A stretch of 64,000 nucleotides of DNA from Acidobacteriota bacterium (GTDB lineage Bacteria; Acidobacteriota; Terriglobia; Terriglobales; Acidobacteriaceae): NCBI GenBank assembly GCA_013289795.1, contig JABCZH010000017.1, positions 1-64,000 on the forward strand, written 5' to 3'. Made by a program: the position numbers and the translations under genes. How positions within the stretch are numbered: the first letter of the stretch is position 1; each line of letters starts with the position of its first letter. The notes under the pieces are model-generated. The model had not been told where the DNA came from and made no database searches. It saw only the letters and a list, made by a program, of their open reading frames with translations. Shown in pieces: positions 7,334-15,084 of this stretch.

Positions 7334-8436
7334 GCGTTTACAAACGGGGCGGTGTCTACTGGTACGATTTTTGGTTTCAGGGACAACGCCACCGGGAAAG
7401 TACAGGGCTGAATAACAAGACTGCGGCTGGACTGATTGAATCGATCCGCAAAGCAGCACTTGCAGAGGGTCGAGCAGGCTTGGTAAAGCAGCGGGCTTGC
7501 CCTATGTTCAGAGATTTTGTCTTGAGAGAGTTTCTCCCCTGGGACAAGAAAGAACATAAGGTACACCCCAGTACTCACAAGCGTTACCAAGTCAGTTCAA
7601 AGTCGTTAATTGAGTTTTTCGAAAATACCCGGCTCAGCAACATCGGGCAGGGAGACATAGAGAAGTTCAAGATGGAGCGCTCCGGCGAGGTCAGTGCGGC
7701 AGGAACGAACCGCGACTTGGCTGCCTTGCGCTACATGATGAACTTTGCCGTGCGGTTGGAATACATCGGTCGTAACCCGGTTCATGGAGTGCGGTTCCTG
7801 GAGGAAAGTGTTGGCTCGATGCGGGTCGTAAGTCACGAGGAAGAGCGTATTTACCTTGCGGCTGCAGGTCCGCTCCAACGCGATCTGGCGATTATCATGC
7901 TGGACACCGGAATGCGTCCCGGCGAGGTCTACGCTACTCAAAAGGAAAACGTTCATCTCTCGGCAGGGTATCTATTCGTGCCCTGTGGCAAGACCAGGTT
8001 TGCGCGCCGCAATGTGCCTCTGACCAATCGCGTGGTCGAAGTGCTCAAACAACGCATCACCAAAGCCAAAGTGCAGTACCTTTTCCCGCATCGCAGCGAT
8101 CCGAACAGACCCATGGCAGAGGCTAACCGGGGACATGAGCAGGTATTCCGCCGGACCGAATTGGATTACTTCCGGATATACGATTTTCGGCATACCTTTG
8201 GATCGCGTTCGGCGATGGCAGGCGTTGACCTACCAACATTGAAAGAGTTGATGGGGCATAGCACAATCACGATCACCATGCGCTATGTGCATCCCACACC
8301 GGAGCACAAGCGTGAGGCTAGTGAGAAGCTAGAACGGTTCAACGCAGCGGGGGTGATCGCAGCATACGAAACCGGTACGGGGTCCCCACAAAAGTCCCCA
8401 CAGAGGCCAATGGGACGGACTGTCGGGGCCTGCTAA
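7330..8436 (+). CDS. Tyrosine integrase (phage/island type)
   Basis: 368 aa from ATG 7330, which overlaps the upstream stop and has AAAGGAG before it. An earlier in-frame ATG at 7288 is rejected because it would overlap the excisionase gene deeply. The N-terminal arm-binding region (YKRGGVYWYDFWFQGQRHRESTG) is the AP2-like motif of phage-type integrases. It is followed by a SAM-like core-binding domain (about residues 60-150) and the catalytic domain with R196 (TGMRPGE), R287 in DFRHTFGSR, H310 in LMGHST and the nucleophile Y319 in MRYVHP. The gene ends 20 bp before tRNA-Ser, its presumed integration target. It lies on the 5' side of the tRNA, opposite to the usual arrangement. Confidence 0.93.
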   Translation: MSVYKRGGVYWYDFWFQGQRHRESTGLNNKTAAGLIESIRKAALAEGRAGLVKQRACPMFRDFVLREFLPWDKKEHKVHPSTHKRYQVSSKSLIEFFENTRLSNIGQGDIEKFKMERSGEVSAAGTNRDLAALRYMMNFAVRLEYIGRNPVHGVRFLEESVGSMRVVSHEEERIYLAAAGPLQRDLAIIMLDTGMRPGEVYATQKENVHLSAGYLFVPCGKTRFARRNVPLTNRVVEVLKQRITKAKVQYLFPHRSDPNRPMAEANRGHEQVFRRTELDYFRIYDFRHTFGSRSAMAGVDLPTLKELMGHSTITITMRYVHPTPEHKREASEKLERFNAAGVIAAYETGTGSPQKSPQRPMGRTVGAC

Positions 8437-8456
8437 ACTACTGACAAGGCTTATCC

Positions 8457-8543
8457 GGAGGGATGCGTGAGCGGTTGAAACGGGTGGTCTTGAAAACCAC
8501 TGTGCCTGAAAGGGTACCGGGGGTTCGAATCCCTCTCCCTCCG
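8457..8543 (+). tRNA. tRNA-Ser (anticodon UGA)
   Basis: An 87-nt class II tRNA. The acceptor 5' GGAGGGA pairs with TCCCTCC, the discriminator base is G (typical of Ser), and CCA is encoded at 8544-8546. The anticodon stem GGTGGT/ACCACT encloses CTTGAAA, giving anticodon TGA (reads UCA). A long variable arm (TGCCTGAAAGGGTACC) and the T-loop GGTTCGAATCC are present. Its 3' half is repeated in degenerate form at 14715-14750 and 32678-32684, so it is the attachment site for islands on its downstream side. Confidence 0.95.
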
Positions 8544-8616
8544 CCATTCAGTCTGGGTTGCAGAGAAACCTAGCTATATTCCGCTGAAAATCGCTAGAAA
8601 ACGCCGCAATTCCGCG
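8535..8616 (+). repeat. Attachment-site repeat, copy A (tRNA-Ser 3' end plus flank)
   Basis: This copy contains the genuine tRNA 3' end and about 70 bp of downstream flank. The stretch CTCCGCCATTCAGTCTGGGT is shared exactly with copies B (14741) and C (32678). The following 50 bases (CAGAGAAAC..., CTGAAAATCGCT..., GCCGCAATT) are shared at roughly 75-85% identity by eye. Confidence 0.85.
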
Positions 8617-8980
8617 ATTCTCGACTCGAAACCGGACCGGAGAAATGTCCTACTTTTTGCCGGTGGGCCAGCGTTGCGGCCTTTTTCTCTGAAGGGCAGA
8701 TCCGCAGTCCGGTTTCGACGAGCCCGCTTGGCGAATGTAATGCGATCACAAACTGATCATGCGGCCCAAGCGACTTGACTTCCGCCAACACGTTTTCCCT
8801 GGCCATTTCTCAGAAGCCCGTCGCTGGTTAGTTTCCGGTGTGCCGACAATCCGTCCAGAATCTCGACTTCTATTTCCTACGGTCCGATTTTACGAGTTCT
8901 CCGGGGCTTAGGATTCGGCGGATGTGTCGGCAGACCGTCATTACCGGCTAGGCCTGCAAGATTTCCGGGACTAAGTCTTT
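8617..8980. other. Short non-coding stretch after attachment copy A
   Basis: No gene is supported. A minus-strand frame (8806-8594, starting MARENVLAEVKSLGPHDQF) is open for 70 codons but has only a weak ribosome binding site, and its last codons run into the attachment repeat, so I leave it out as a gene. An integrase, which one would expect directly downstream of the tRNA in an intact island, is absent here. Confidence 0.4.
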
Positions 8981-9724
8981 TCAATCGTGGAAAACCCTAC
9001 GAAATAAGCGAACCATCTCTGCGAAGGCGAGGTCCGACGCTTCCGGATCAAAACGCGGGCCCTCATCGCGCGTGAAGGCATGCTCGGCTGTATACAGCAG
9101 TCTGCTATAGCGGACATCGGATTTTTGGAGCGCCCGATCAATCGTTGCGCGGCCCGCCTCGGGGACGTGCGGGTCCTTTGTCCCAAGGATCATCAAAAGT
9201 TCACCGCGGATTTGTGTTGCGCGGGCTAGCGATCCGGCATCCGCATCCTGACCGAGCTTGCCGTCATGGATGCCTGTGGCGTAGTAACAGACCGTTGCAT
9301 GCACATCGGGCTGGAACGCCGCTCGGAAGGCAAGGTGGCCGCCGATGCAGAAACCCACGACGCCGATTTTCCCTGGTGCGACCTTAGGATGCTCGGAAAG
9401 CCAGTCCAGGCCAGCGCGGCAATCGGCATCGAAATGCGCAACTGGAGTCTTCGCCGCGTCTTGCTGGCCGCGGGCGCGTCCGGCGTCATCGAATCGGAGC
9501 ACGGTTCCCGGTGGTTCGATGCGGCGATAGATTTCCGGGGCAGCGGCAACAAATCCATACCCGGCAAGCCGAACACAGGCGCGTAGCATTGGCGATGTGA
9601 GCTGAAAAATGTCGGAATAGCACCAGATGCCGGGATAGTGACCTTCGGCCACGGGCGCGGCGACGAAGGTTCGCATCGGGGAACCCGGCAGTGAAATATC
9701 CGCGTATTCGGTATTGACGATCAT
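8981..9724 (-). CDS. Dienelactone hydrolase family protein
   Basis: 247 aa alpha/beta hydrolase of the DLH type, full length for the family (about 235-250 aa). The nucleophile elbow is GFCIGG with Cys126 in place of Ser, Asp184 sits in LGTKDPHVP, and His215 is in AEHAFTRDEGPRF, giving the C-D-H triad. These enzymes open lactone or other strained ester rings, classically dienelactones from chlorocatechol breakdown, but most homologues have unknown substrates. No signal peptide, so cytoplasmic. It stands alone at the left end of island 1, with no catechol-pathway genes nearby, so a detoxification or scavenging role is an inference. No clear ribosome binding site precedes the ATG. Confidence 0.9.
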   Translation of the reverse strand: MIVNTEYADISLPGSPMRTFVAAPVAEGHYPGIWCYSDIFQLTSPMLRACVRLAGYGFVAAAPEIYRRIEPPGTVLRFDDAGRARGQQDAAKTPVAHFDADCRAGLDWLSEHPKVAPGKIGVVGFCIGGHLAFRAAFQPDVHATVCYYATGIHDGKLGQDADAGSLARATQIRGELLMILGTKDPHVPEAGRATIDRALQKSDVRYSRLLYTAEHAFTRDEGPRFDPEASDLAFAEMVRLFRRVFHD

Positions 9725-9838
9725 TTGCTTGTTTGCCGGAGATTGTGGCGGAGAGGCGCGAGCCAGTCAACTCCTGATTAATGGGCGAACCGGAAGTCAA
9801 TTCCGCTTAGAAGTGTAAATGCGACTAGCCAGAAAGGT

Positions 9839-9858
9839 CCGAAACCCGTCTGTTTCGG
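9839..9858. repeat. Dispersed hairpin repeat CCGAAAC/GTTTCGG
   Basis: A 7-bp stem around CCGTCT. About 45 bases including and following it (AAGGTCCGAAA..CGTCT.TTTCGG.CGCA.GTTGGGGG) closely resemble 14424-14463. It lies between the ends of the SagB-like gene and the dienelactone hydrolase promoter region. It may be a remnant of a small mobile or regulatory repeat. Confidence 0.55.
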
Positions 9859-9897
9859 GCGCAGGTTGGGGGATCGATCCGGCACCCGATTCGCCGT

Positions 9898-11451
9898 TTA
9901 GAGGTCCTGCTGTGATTTGGGTTTCAGCGCCTTGCCAATCGCGAGCAGGAAGATAGCACTCTCGCCTTTCGCGCGTAGCGAAAAGAACTTAATCACGTCA
10001 TCGTCGAAGAAGGTCAGCCCGGTCGCACCCAAGCGCAGGGCATATGCAGCCAGGTACATCCTGCCGCCGATGGCCCCCGCCTCCAGCTGGACGGCCCGGT
10101 AGCCGCGGTTCCCGTATTGCTCCAGAATGCGTTCCAAATCGGCGAGAAAGAAGATGTCCACGCAGGCATCGGCCGGCAACTCCTGATCTAGTCCAAGATG
10201 GTGGGCCTCAGCGCGGAATCCTCCCGCCCTCAAAAGCTCTAAGGTGTGCTGCTCCCGCCGGAAGAAGTAAGCGCCCGGCTTAAGTCCCTGCACCGAATGC
10301 ACGATCAGGTAAAGATCGTTGAGCTGCGCGCCCGGAACCTCAAGGAAGTCAGCCGGAAGACCTCGCGTAGCGCAGTCGAGAATGGTTGAGAGCTGTGCCA
10401 AAGTAATGGATGCCGTCTTGTCGAACGCTCTGCTTGAGCCACGGCGCAGGATCACCTGCTCGATCGTGTCCTTCGGTTGTTCTTCTTGCGGCATGCGCTG
10501 CAGTTGAACTTCTTCGCCCGCCGGAGCGGAAGACGGAAGGACCAGTTGCTTCCCGCGCCACTCCGATACTTCCCCTGCGGACACCAGCGAAGATGCGTCG
10601 TGCATCTTAAGCATGGCGGGATATTCGACCTCGCGCTGCGAAAGCGGCATCGTTTCCAGATCAAGCGACGGAACCTCTCTCAGCGCCGGCGCCGAACTCT
10701 TCGATGTGCGCCCGATCGGTACGAGGCACAAGGAAACCTCACGCTGCGTATTGAGATCAAGCAGGCGGTTCACTTCGGCGTCCACGAACCCGAGCACCAC
10801 CTCGGCCGGCAGTCCCGAAGCCGCAGCAACCGCCAGCATATTTGCCAGCAGGGTGCCGCTGTCCCAACCGAAATGGCGATAGGTGCGCGCCTGGTACTTC
10901 CAGGCGTTTCGCCAGTAGGTTCCGGTACAGATAATCGTCGCGGGCGCACGACGCACCGCGATTTCCATTGCCGTCGCATGAGCCAGGTTTCCCCGGAAAT
11001 CACCCTTTCGCAGGAGCTGTAACGATACATCCGCCGGATTGAAGTGATACACACCGGCATCGAGGCCCTGAAGATCCTCAGTCACAACGTACAACTCGAT
11101 CTCGTAGAGAGCTCCGGTGCAGGCTGCGGCGCGAAAGTAGATTTCTCCACCTGGATATGCACGCTCTTTGGTAATCCCTGCCGAGAAATAGAGGAGGCGC
11201 GCCAGATCCTGAAGGCCAGGAATCGAATCAGCCTTCGACGAAGGCTCTGGTTCTGAGATTGCGTAGAGTGCGGCTACCCCTGTTTGCGGCACGTGCCGCG
11301 GCAATGGAAGAGGCCCTATCCTTGGATAGATTTTAAAAGGCAACGGCCGGGCCGCCCAGTCCAGGAAGTGAGGATGGTTACGAATACTCCAGTGGGAGTG
11401 CTTCGTGCCATCGTGATAGGTCCAAGCCGCCTGAATTTCGCGGTTGTTCAT
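9898..11451 (-). CDS. Twin nitroreductase-domain oxidoreductase (SagB/ThcOx family)
   Basis: 517 aa, start at ATG 11451 with only a weak ribosome binding site. Two SagB/ThcOx-type nitroreductase domains lie in tandem. The first spans about residues 60-260 (LARLLYFSAGITKERAYPGGEIYFRAAACTGALY, then VYHFNPADVSLQLLRKGDF). The second spans about 320-510 (VILRRGSSRAFD, ITLAQLSTILDCA, YLIVHSVQGLKPGAYFF, GGRMYLAAYALRLGATGLTF). Family members are FMN-dependent and include azoline dehydrogenases of RiPP clusters (SagB) as well as stand-alone enzymes of unknown role. No YcaO cyclodehydratase, leader peptide or transporter lies nearby, so involvement in peptide modification is not supported here. It is cargo of island 1. 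Confidence 0.88.
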   Translation of the reverse strand: MNNREIQAAWTYHDGTKHSHWSIRNHPHFLDWAARPLPFKIYPRIGPLPLPRHVPQTGVAALYAISEPEPSSKADSIPGLQDLARLLYFSAGITKERAYPGGEIYFRAAACTGALYEIELYVVTEDLQGLDAGVYHFNPADVSLQLLRKGDFRGNLAHATAMEIAVRRAPATIICTGTYWRNAWKYQARTYRHFGWDSGTLLANMLAVAAASGLPAEVVLGFVDAEVNRLLDLNTQREVSLCLVPIGRTSKSSAPALREVPSLDLETMPLSQREVEYPAMLKMHDASSLVSAGEVSEWRGKQLVLPSSAPAGEEVQLQRMPQEEQPKDTIEQVILRRGSSRAFDKTASITLAQLSTILDCATRGLPADFLEVPGAQLNDLYLIVHSVQGLKPGAYFFRREQHTLELLRAGGFRAEAHHLGLDQELPADACVDIFFLADLERILEQYGNRGYRAVQLEAGAIGGRMYLAAYALRLGATGLTFFDDDVIKFFSLRAKGESAIFLLAIGKALKPKSQQDL

Positions 11452-11554
11452 CGGTTGCTGCCTCAGACAGTGAAATGGTGATTCTACGACAGTTGGGGAA
11501 GCCCTCCGGCAGGAACCGTCTTAGTGTCCAAATTACGAGTGATACCATCACCTC

Positions 11555-11794
11555 ATGCCCAAAACTCTGATGCAGTCAGTAGTCGGTCAACTCCAGAAGG
11601 AACGATCGCGGCTTGCCAATGAACTGCACCGCGTAACGGCGGCGCTGACAGCGTTCGGCAAGGTCTACGTAAGCGGCAGCAAACGACCCACAGCAACTCG
11701 CAAGAAACGAACGATTTCGGTTGCCGGGCGCAAGAGAATAGCAGCGGCGCAGAGGGCCCGATGGGCCAAGATTAGGGCAGGCAAGAAGCACTAA
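11555..11794 (+). CDS. Small Lys/Arg-rich histone-like protein
   Basis: 79 aa, starting at an ATG with no visible ribosome binding site (possibly a leaderless message). The N-terminal half is a short coiled coil (VVGQLQKERSRLANELHRVTAALTAF). The C-terminal half is strongly basic, ending SVAGRKRIAAAQRARWAKIRAGKKH, a motif seen in small acidobacterial proteins that resemble histone H1 tails. It probably binds DNA or RNA without sequence specificity. It stands alone between the SagB-like gene and the sigma factor. No homologue function is known to me. Confidence 0.75.
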   Translation: MPKTLMQSVVGQLQKERSRLANELHRVTAALTAFGKVYVSGSKRPTATRKKRTISVAGRKRIAAAQRARWAKIRAGKKH

Positions 11795-12112
11795 GCAGAT
11801 GCGAGTGAGACCAGAAAGAGCGGGACCGCGAACGGATCCGTCGACTGCTCGACAATTTAAGTAGGCCGGCGGAGATTGAATCTCATTACGGCCCGAACTT
11901 AGCGTCCAGCTAAGCGCCACCCGTAGGCGCAATTATATCATGTTGCGGACATCTGGCCGGATATGACTTCCGAATTGTGACACGACCAGAATCCGTGACT
12001 TGCTACTCCCCGTCGTGAGTTAGGCGTCCAGCCCCGGGTTTTCCTCGCCCCCTAAAATGTGTGTAACATCCTTCGATCAGCAGCGTACTGCTCTATGGAT
12101 GCCAAGAGGAAC
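11795..12112. other. Intergenic region upstream of the ECF sigma factor
   Basis: 318 bp with no coding frame. It presumably carries the promoter of the sigma factor operon. I cannot identify the -35 and -10 boxes with confidence. Confidence 0.4.
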
Positions 12113-12718
12113 ATGGCGAAAGCACCGCAGCTCCGCGAGGGCGGAACCCGGCAGATGGAGGGGATGGACTTGGAGAGCGTAATCGAGTGCGCTCGGGGTC
12201 ACGATGGAGAGGCCCTGGGGGAAATCTATCGCCGTTATGTCCGGCGCGTAATCGGATTGTGCCGTTACATGCTGGACTCACGGGAGAGCGCAGAAGATGC
12301 TGCCAGCGAAGTCTTCCTCAAGCTGCAGCGCTCCATCGAGAGCTACGACGGTTCGATACCGTTCCCCAGGTGGCTGCTACGGGTGGCTGGCAACCAATGC
12401 ATTGACGTTTTGCGGCGTCGGCAGCGTGGGCGGAAGGTATTTATGGAAGTGCCAGACGGAGCGGCGGTCATGGAGGCGGCCAGTTCGGAGCCGTCACCGC
12501 TGGGTGCTGTCATCAGCATGGAAGAGAGGGTGCAGGTGCGGGATACCATCGCACGCCTGCCGGAGAACTATCGCGTGCCGCTGGTCCTGCGATATTACAG
12601 CGAAATGAGCTACGACGAAATCGCGCGGCAGTTGGACCTGGAAAGGAACTACGTGGCGGCGCTGATATTTCGGGCTAAGCAGGAGCTGCGCCGGAGATTG
12701 CCTCATAGGAGCAAGTGA
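12113..12718 (+). CDS. ECF-type RNA polymerase sigma factor
   Basis: 201 aa with start placed at ATG 12113 because AAGAGG precedes it; later ATGs at 12155 and 12164 are possible. Region 2 is clear (GEIYRRYVRRVIGLCRYML, then SAEDAASEVFLKLQRSIESYDGSIPFPRWLLRVAGNQCIDVLRRR). Region 4 is the helix-turn-helix VRDTIARLPENYRVPLVLRYYSEMSYDEIARQLDLERNYVAALIFRAKQELRR. It lacks the extra domains of primary sigma factors, so it is an extracytoplasmic-function type. Its stop is three bases from the start of a membrane zinc-finger protein, its likely anti-sigma factor. The pair presumably responds to an envelope signal and may activate its own operon. Confidence 0.93.
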   Translation: MAKAPQLREGGTRQMEGMDLESVIECARGHDGEALGEIYRRYVRRVIGLCRYMLDSRESAEDAASEVFLKLQRSIESYDGSIPFPRWLLRVAGNQCIDVLRRRQRGRKVFMEVPDGAAVMEAASSEPSPLGAVISMEERVQVRDTIARLPENYRVPLVLRYYSEMSYDEIARQLDLERNYVAALIFRAKQELRRRLPHRSK

Positions 12719-12720
12719 CC

Positions 12721-14337
12721 ATGGAATGTTATTCGGAACAGACCTACGCCCTCCTCGCCGACGGTGAACTGGCAGCGGACGAGACCCGCCGCCTGCGAGA
12801 CCACCTGGCCACGTGTTGGCGCTGCCAGAAACTGGTGGACGCATTGCGGGCTGAGAACCACGTTCTTATCGAAAGTCTGAACGAGCTTCCGGAAGAAGCA
12901 GCCAGCCCGGCGGGCTTCTCCCTTCGGCGCTGGTCCTTGGGGTGGAGCGACCTGGCGATCATGGCCGCGCTGCTGGCGCTAGGTTCGATCGTTTCCGTTT
13001 GGTTCGATGAGCTGAGTATTCCGGCGGCGCTGGAATGGTTCAATCCATTCAGCCCAGGCGGCCGCACCAACCTGATCTTCAGCTTCTTTTACTACTTTGC
13101 ACACGGAGGTACTGCCATGCTAGCCGATTATGCTGCGGTTGTGGGGTGGATTTGTCTGCTGTTGCTGTTGGGCGGCAGCGCACTGCTGCTGGGACGCCGA
13201 GGGCGGCTGCGCCACCCTGGCCTGCGCCTCCTGATTGTGTTGCTCACATTGTCGTTGCCCGGCTTGGCCCTCGATCGGCGTCACGCTGACTTCGTCACCG
13301 TGGCCGCGAACGAAACCGTGGACGACACTCTTGTGGCCGCTGCTAGCATCGTGCGCGTGGATGGAGTGGTCAATGGAGATTTGATAGCCATTGCCCGAAC
13401 CGTGGAAGTGCGCGGCACCATTAAGGGTGACCTGATCACCGCTGCTTCGCGGACAGAAGTCAGCGGAACCGTGGAAGGCAACATCTATACCCTCTCGCAC
13501 ACGCTCGAGTTGTACGGCCAATTGGGCCACAGCATCTACGGCGCGGTGCAATCCTTGCATGTGGATGACCGGGGCCATGTAGGCCAAGGTGTCGTGATGG
13601 CCGTCGGCGACGCCAACCTCGAGGGAGAGGTGAAGCGCAGCGTAAACATGGTCATTAGTGAGAGTGGCGATGTAAGCGGCCATATCGGTCGTGATCTGAC
13701 GATGATCGGAGGCAACCGTGGAGGCCTTATGCTGACGGACACGGCCCGCGTCGGCGGCAACCTGAGCGCTCACGTGCGCCAACTGAAAAATGTACACATC
13801 GCTGAGGGCGCGACCATTGCAGGGAAACGTGACATCCAGCTGAATGTGAGAGAGAGCCGCTTCACCCGCCCCAGATTCTACGTCCACCAGGCTCTCTGGC
13901 TCGCTGGCGCCATGCTGGTGGGATGGCTGGGCCTGCTTTTGTTTCCCAGCTTCTTCCAAGCTGCGACCCAGTTGGTGGGCTCAGGCTGGCGCAGTCTGGG
14001 GTTGGGGTTTGCCGTTCTGGTGGGGGCACCAGTGGCCATGATCGTGATAGCCATCACACTGGTTGGCCTGCCGATCTCGATAATCTTGTTCGAGGTGTAT
14101 CTGGCTGGGATCTACCTAGCGAAGGTTTGGGTTGGAGCCTTCCTGGGGCGGACGATTCTGAGGCCATCAGGAACTACGAAGGGCGATTGGGTGCTGGGAC
14201 TCCTGGTCGGTCTGTTGATCCTCACCGTCATTGGATTCATCCCGTATCTTGGCGGGTTGGTCCACTTCGGCGTGGTTTGCCTGGGGCTAGGAGCGTTTGC
14301 CGCCCAGCTTTATCGGGCTTCACGACCGGTAATGTAG
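12721..14337 (+). CDS. Membrane anti-sigma-like zinc-finger protein with bactofilin-like beta-helix
   Basis: 538 aa from ATG 12721 (AGGAG nine bases upstream; an overlapping GTG at 12715 is an alternative). The N-terminus carries an anti-sigma zinc finger (zf-HC2): RRLRDHLATCWRCQKL has the H-x3-C-x2-C signature. Membrane helices follow at about residues 78-97, 120-155 and 165-185. Residues about 195-385 are a polymer-forming, bactofilin-like right-handed beta-helix with repeated V-x-G-x-I/V turns (VDGVVNGDLIAIARTVEVRG, VSGTVEGNIYTLSHTLEL). Three to four more helices close the protein (ALWLAGAMLVGWLGLLLF to the end). Coupled to the sigma factor, it would hold it at the membrane and sense cell-wall or membrane state through the helix domain. 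That sensing role is inference. Confidence 0.88.
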   Translation: MECYSEQTYALLADGELAADETRRLRDHLATCWRCQKLVDALRAENHVLIESLNELPEEAASPAGFSLRRWSLGWSDLAIMAALLALGSIVSVWFDELSIPAALEWFNPFSPGGRTNLIFSFFYYFAHGGTAMLADYAAVVGWICLLLLLGGSALLLGRRGRLRHPGLRLLIVLLTLSLPGLALDRRHADFVTVAANETVDDTLVAAASIVRVDGVVNGDLIAIARTVEVRGTIKGDLITAASRTEVSGTVEGNIYTLSHTLELYGQLGHSIYGAVQSLHVDDRGHVGQGVVMAVGDANLEGEVKRSVNMVISESGDVSGHIGRDLTMIGGNRGGLMLTDTARVGGNLSAHVRQLKNVHIAEGATIAGKRDIQLNVRESRFTRPRFYVHQALWLAGAMLVGWLGLLLFPSFFQAATQLVGSGWRSLGLGFAVLVGAPVAMIVIAITLVGLPISIILFEVYLAGIYLAKVWVGAFLGRTILRPSGTTKGDWVLGLLVGLLILTVIGFIPYLGGLVHFGVVCLGLGAFAAQLYRASRPVM

Positions 14338-14425
14338 TCGGCAATGCAGAATCAATGCCGTTGGGCAGATCGGTAACAGGAGGTCGGCTCGTCGGAAATG
14401 AATCCCGAATGTTGCCAAGCAGAAG

Positions 14426-14449
14426 GTCCGAAAAAACGTCTTTTCGGAC
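14426..14449. terminator. Hairpin after the anti-sigma/bactofilin gene, member of the CCGAAA repeat family
   Basis: The stem GTCCGAAAA/TTTTCGGAC is 9 bp with a 6-base loop. It starts 88 bp after the stop codon. The A-run and T-run are inside the stem, so it could act as a terminator in either direction, but no free T-tail follows. Its surroundings resemble those of the hairpin at 9839, so it may be a repeat element rather than a true terminator. Confidence 0.45.
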
Positions 14450-14714
14450 GCACGTTGGGGGGAATCCTTGGAGATTCTCTTCGCACTTCGGACTGCGTGC
14501 TAAGCATGCAGTCCGGTGCTAACCCTTTGAGGCCCGAACTTGATCAGGCACATCGCCTTGGTGCCAAATGATCGCCACACCTTCGCCGTTCGGCCTGCCA
14601 CGGAAACCGGACCACATGCTCATTTCGCCGACACAATTCCCTTTCTCTGGTCGCTTGTTTCTAGCGTTAAATCCTGGCAAGTCGCTGACTCAGCGGCTCT
14701 TAGGGGCATAGACA

Positions 14715-14823
14715 GAAAGGGTCCGAGAGTTCGAATTCATCTCCCTCCGCCATTCAGTCTGGGTCGCAGAGAAACCAGGCTGCACTTCCCTGAAAATAGC
14801 TTGAAAATGCCGCAATTTCGCGA
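14715..14823 (+). repeat. Attachment-site repeat, copy B (degenerate tRNA-Ser 3' half plus flank)
   Basis: From 14715 the sequence follows the variable arm, T-arm and acceptor of tRNA-Ser with substitutions (GAAAGGGTCCGAGAGTTCGAA against GAAAGGGTACCGGGGGTTCGAA). It is identical over CTCCCTCCGCCATTCAGTCT and then keeps about 60 bp of the same downstream flank. No 5' half of a tRNA is present, so this is an attachment scar, not a gene. It separates island 1 from island 2. The rest of 14338-15084 holds nothing else I can name. Confidence 0.85.
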
Positions 14824-15084
14824 TAACGGATTCTATCGCCCAGAGCTAGGGATGAGGCGGGCGAAACACATCCCGGCGGGCAGAGTTCGGCATTGGGCCT
14901 CGATACTCCGCTCCGAAGGCATACTCGTCCCTGGTATCTTGGTATCGGTCCCGTAGCCTATGACACTCGCGCCAAACTCGCGTATATAAGAGAGAACTCG
15001 AATCGTTAGCCACCGAGTTGAAGGTGACGACCTAGGTTTGGGTTGTGTTTCCGAGCGCATCGGAAAGGTGAAAGGAGAATCATC

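Larger units (their letters stand above)
4454..8546 (+). mobile_element. Integrative element with coupled serine/tyrosine recombinase module beside tRNA-Ser
   Basis: The segment holds small regulatory-type genes, a divergent pair around a palindrome, and the recombinase operon ending at tRNA-Ser. The right boundary is placed at the tRNA. The left boundary is uncertain (somewhere in 3766-4453) because no matching attachment repeat was found there. The whole may be an intact small island, or the surviving end of a larger one that extended to the left. Confidence 0.55.
8535..14823. mobile_element. Genomic island 1 between attachment copies A and B
   Basis: About 6.2 kb bounded by direct repeats of the tRNA-Ser 3' region. 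Contents are a hydrolase, a twin nitroreductase, a histone-like peptide and a sigma/anti-sigma pair. There is no integrase inside, so it is not self-mobile. It may have been brought in by, or be mobilised through, the integrase at 7330. Confidence 0.55.

Noticed and set aside
13120-13959. 279-aa minus frame opposite the bactofilin-like gene
   Set aside because: His/Gln-rich shadow of the repeat region; no start signal.
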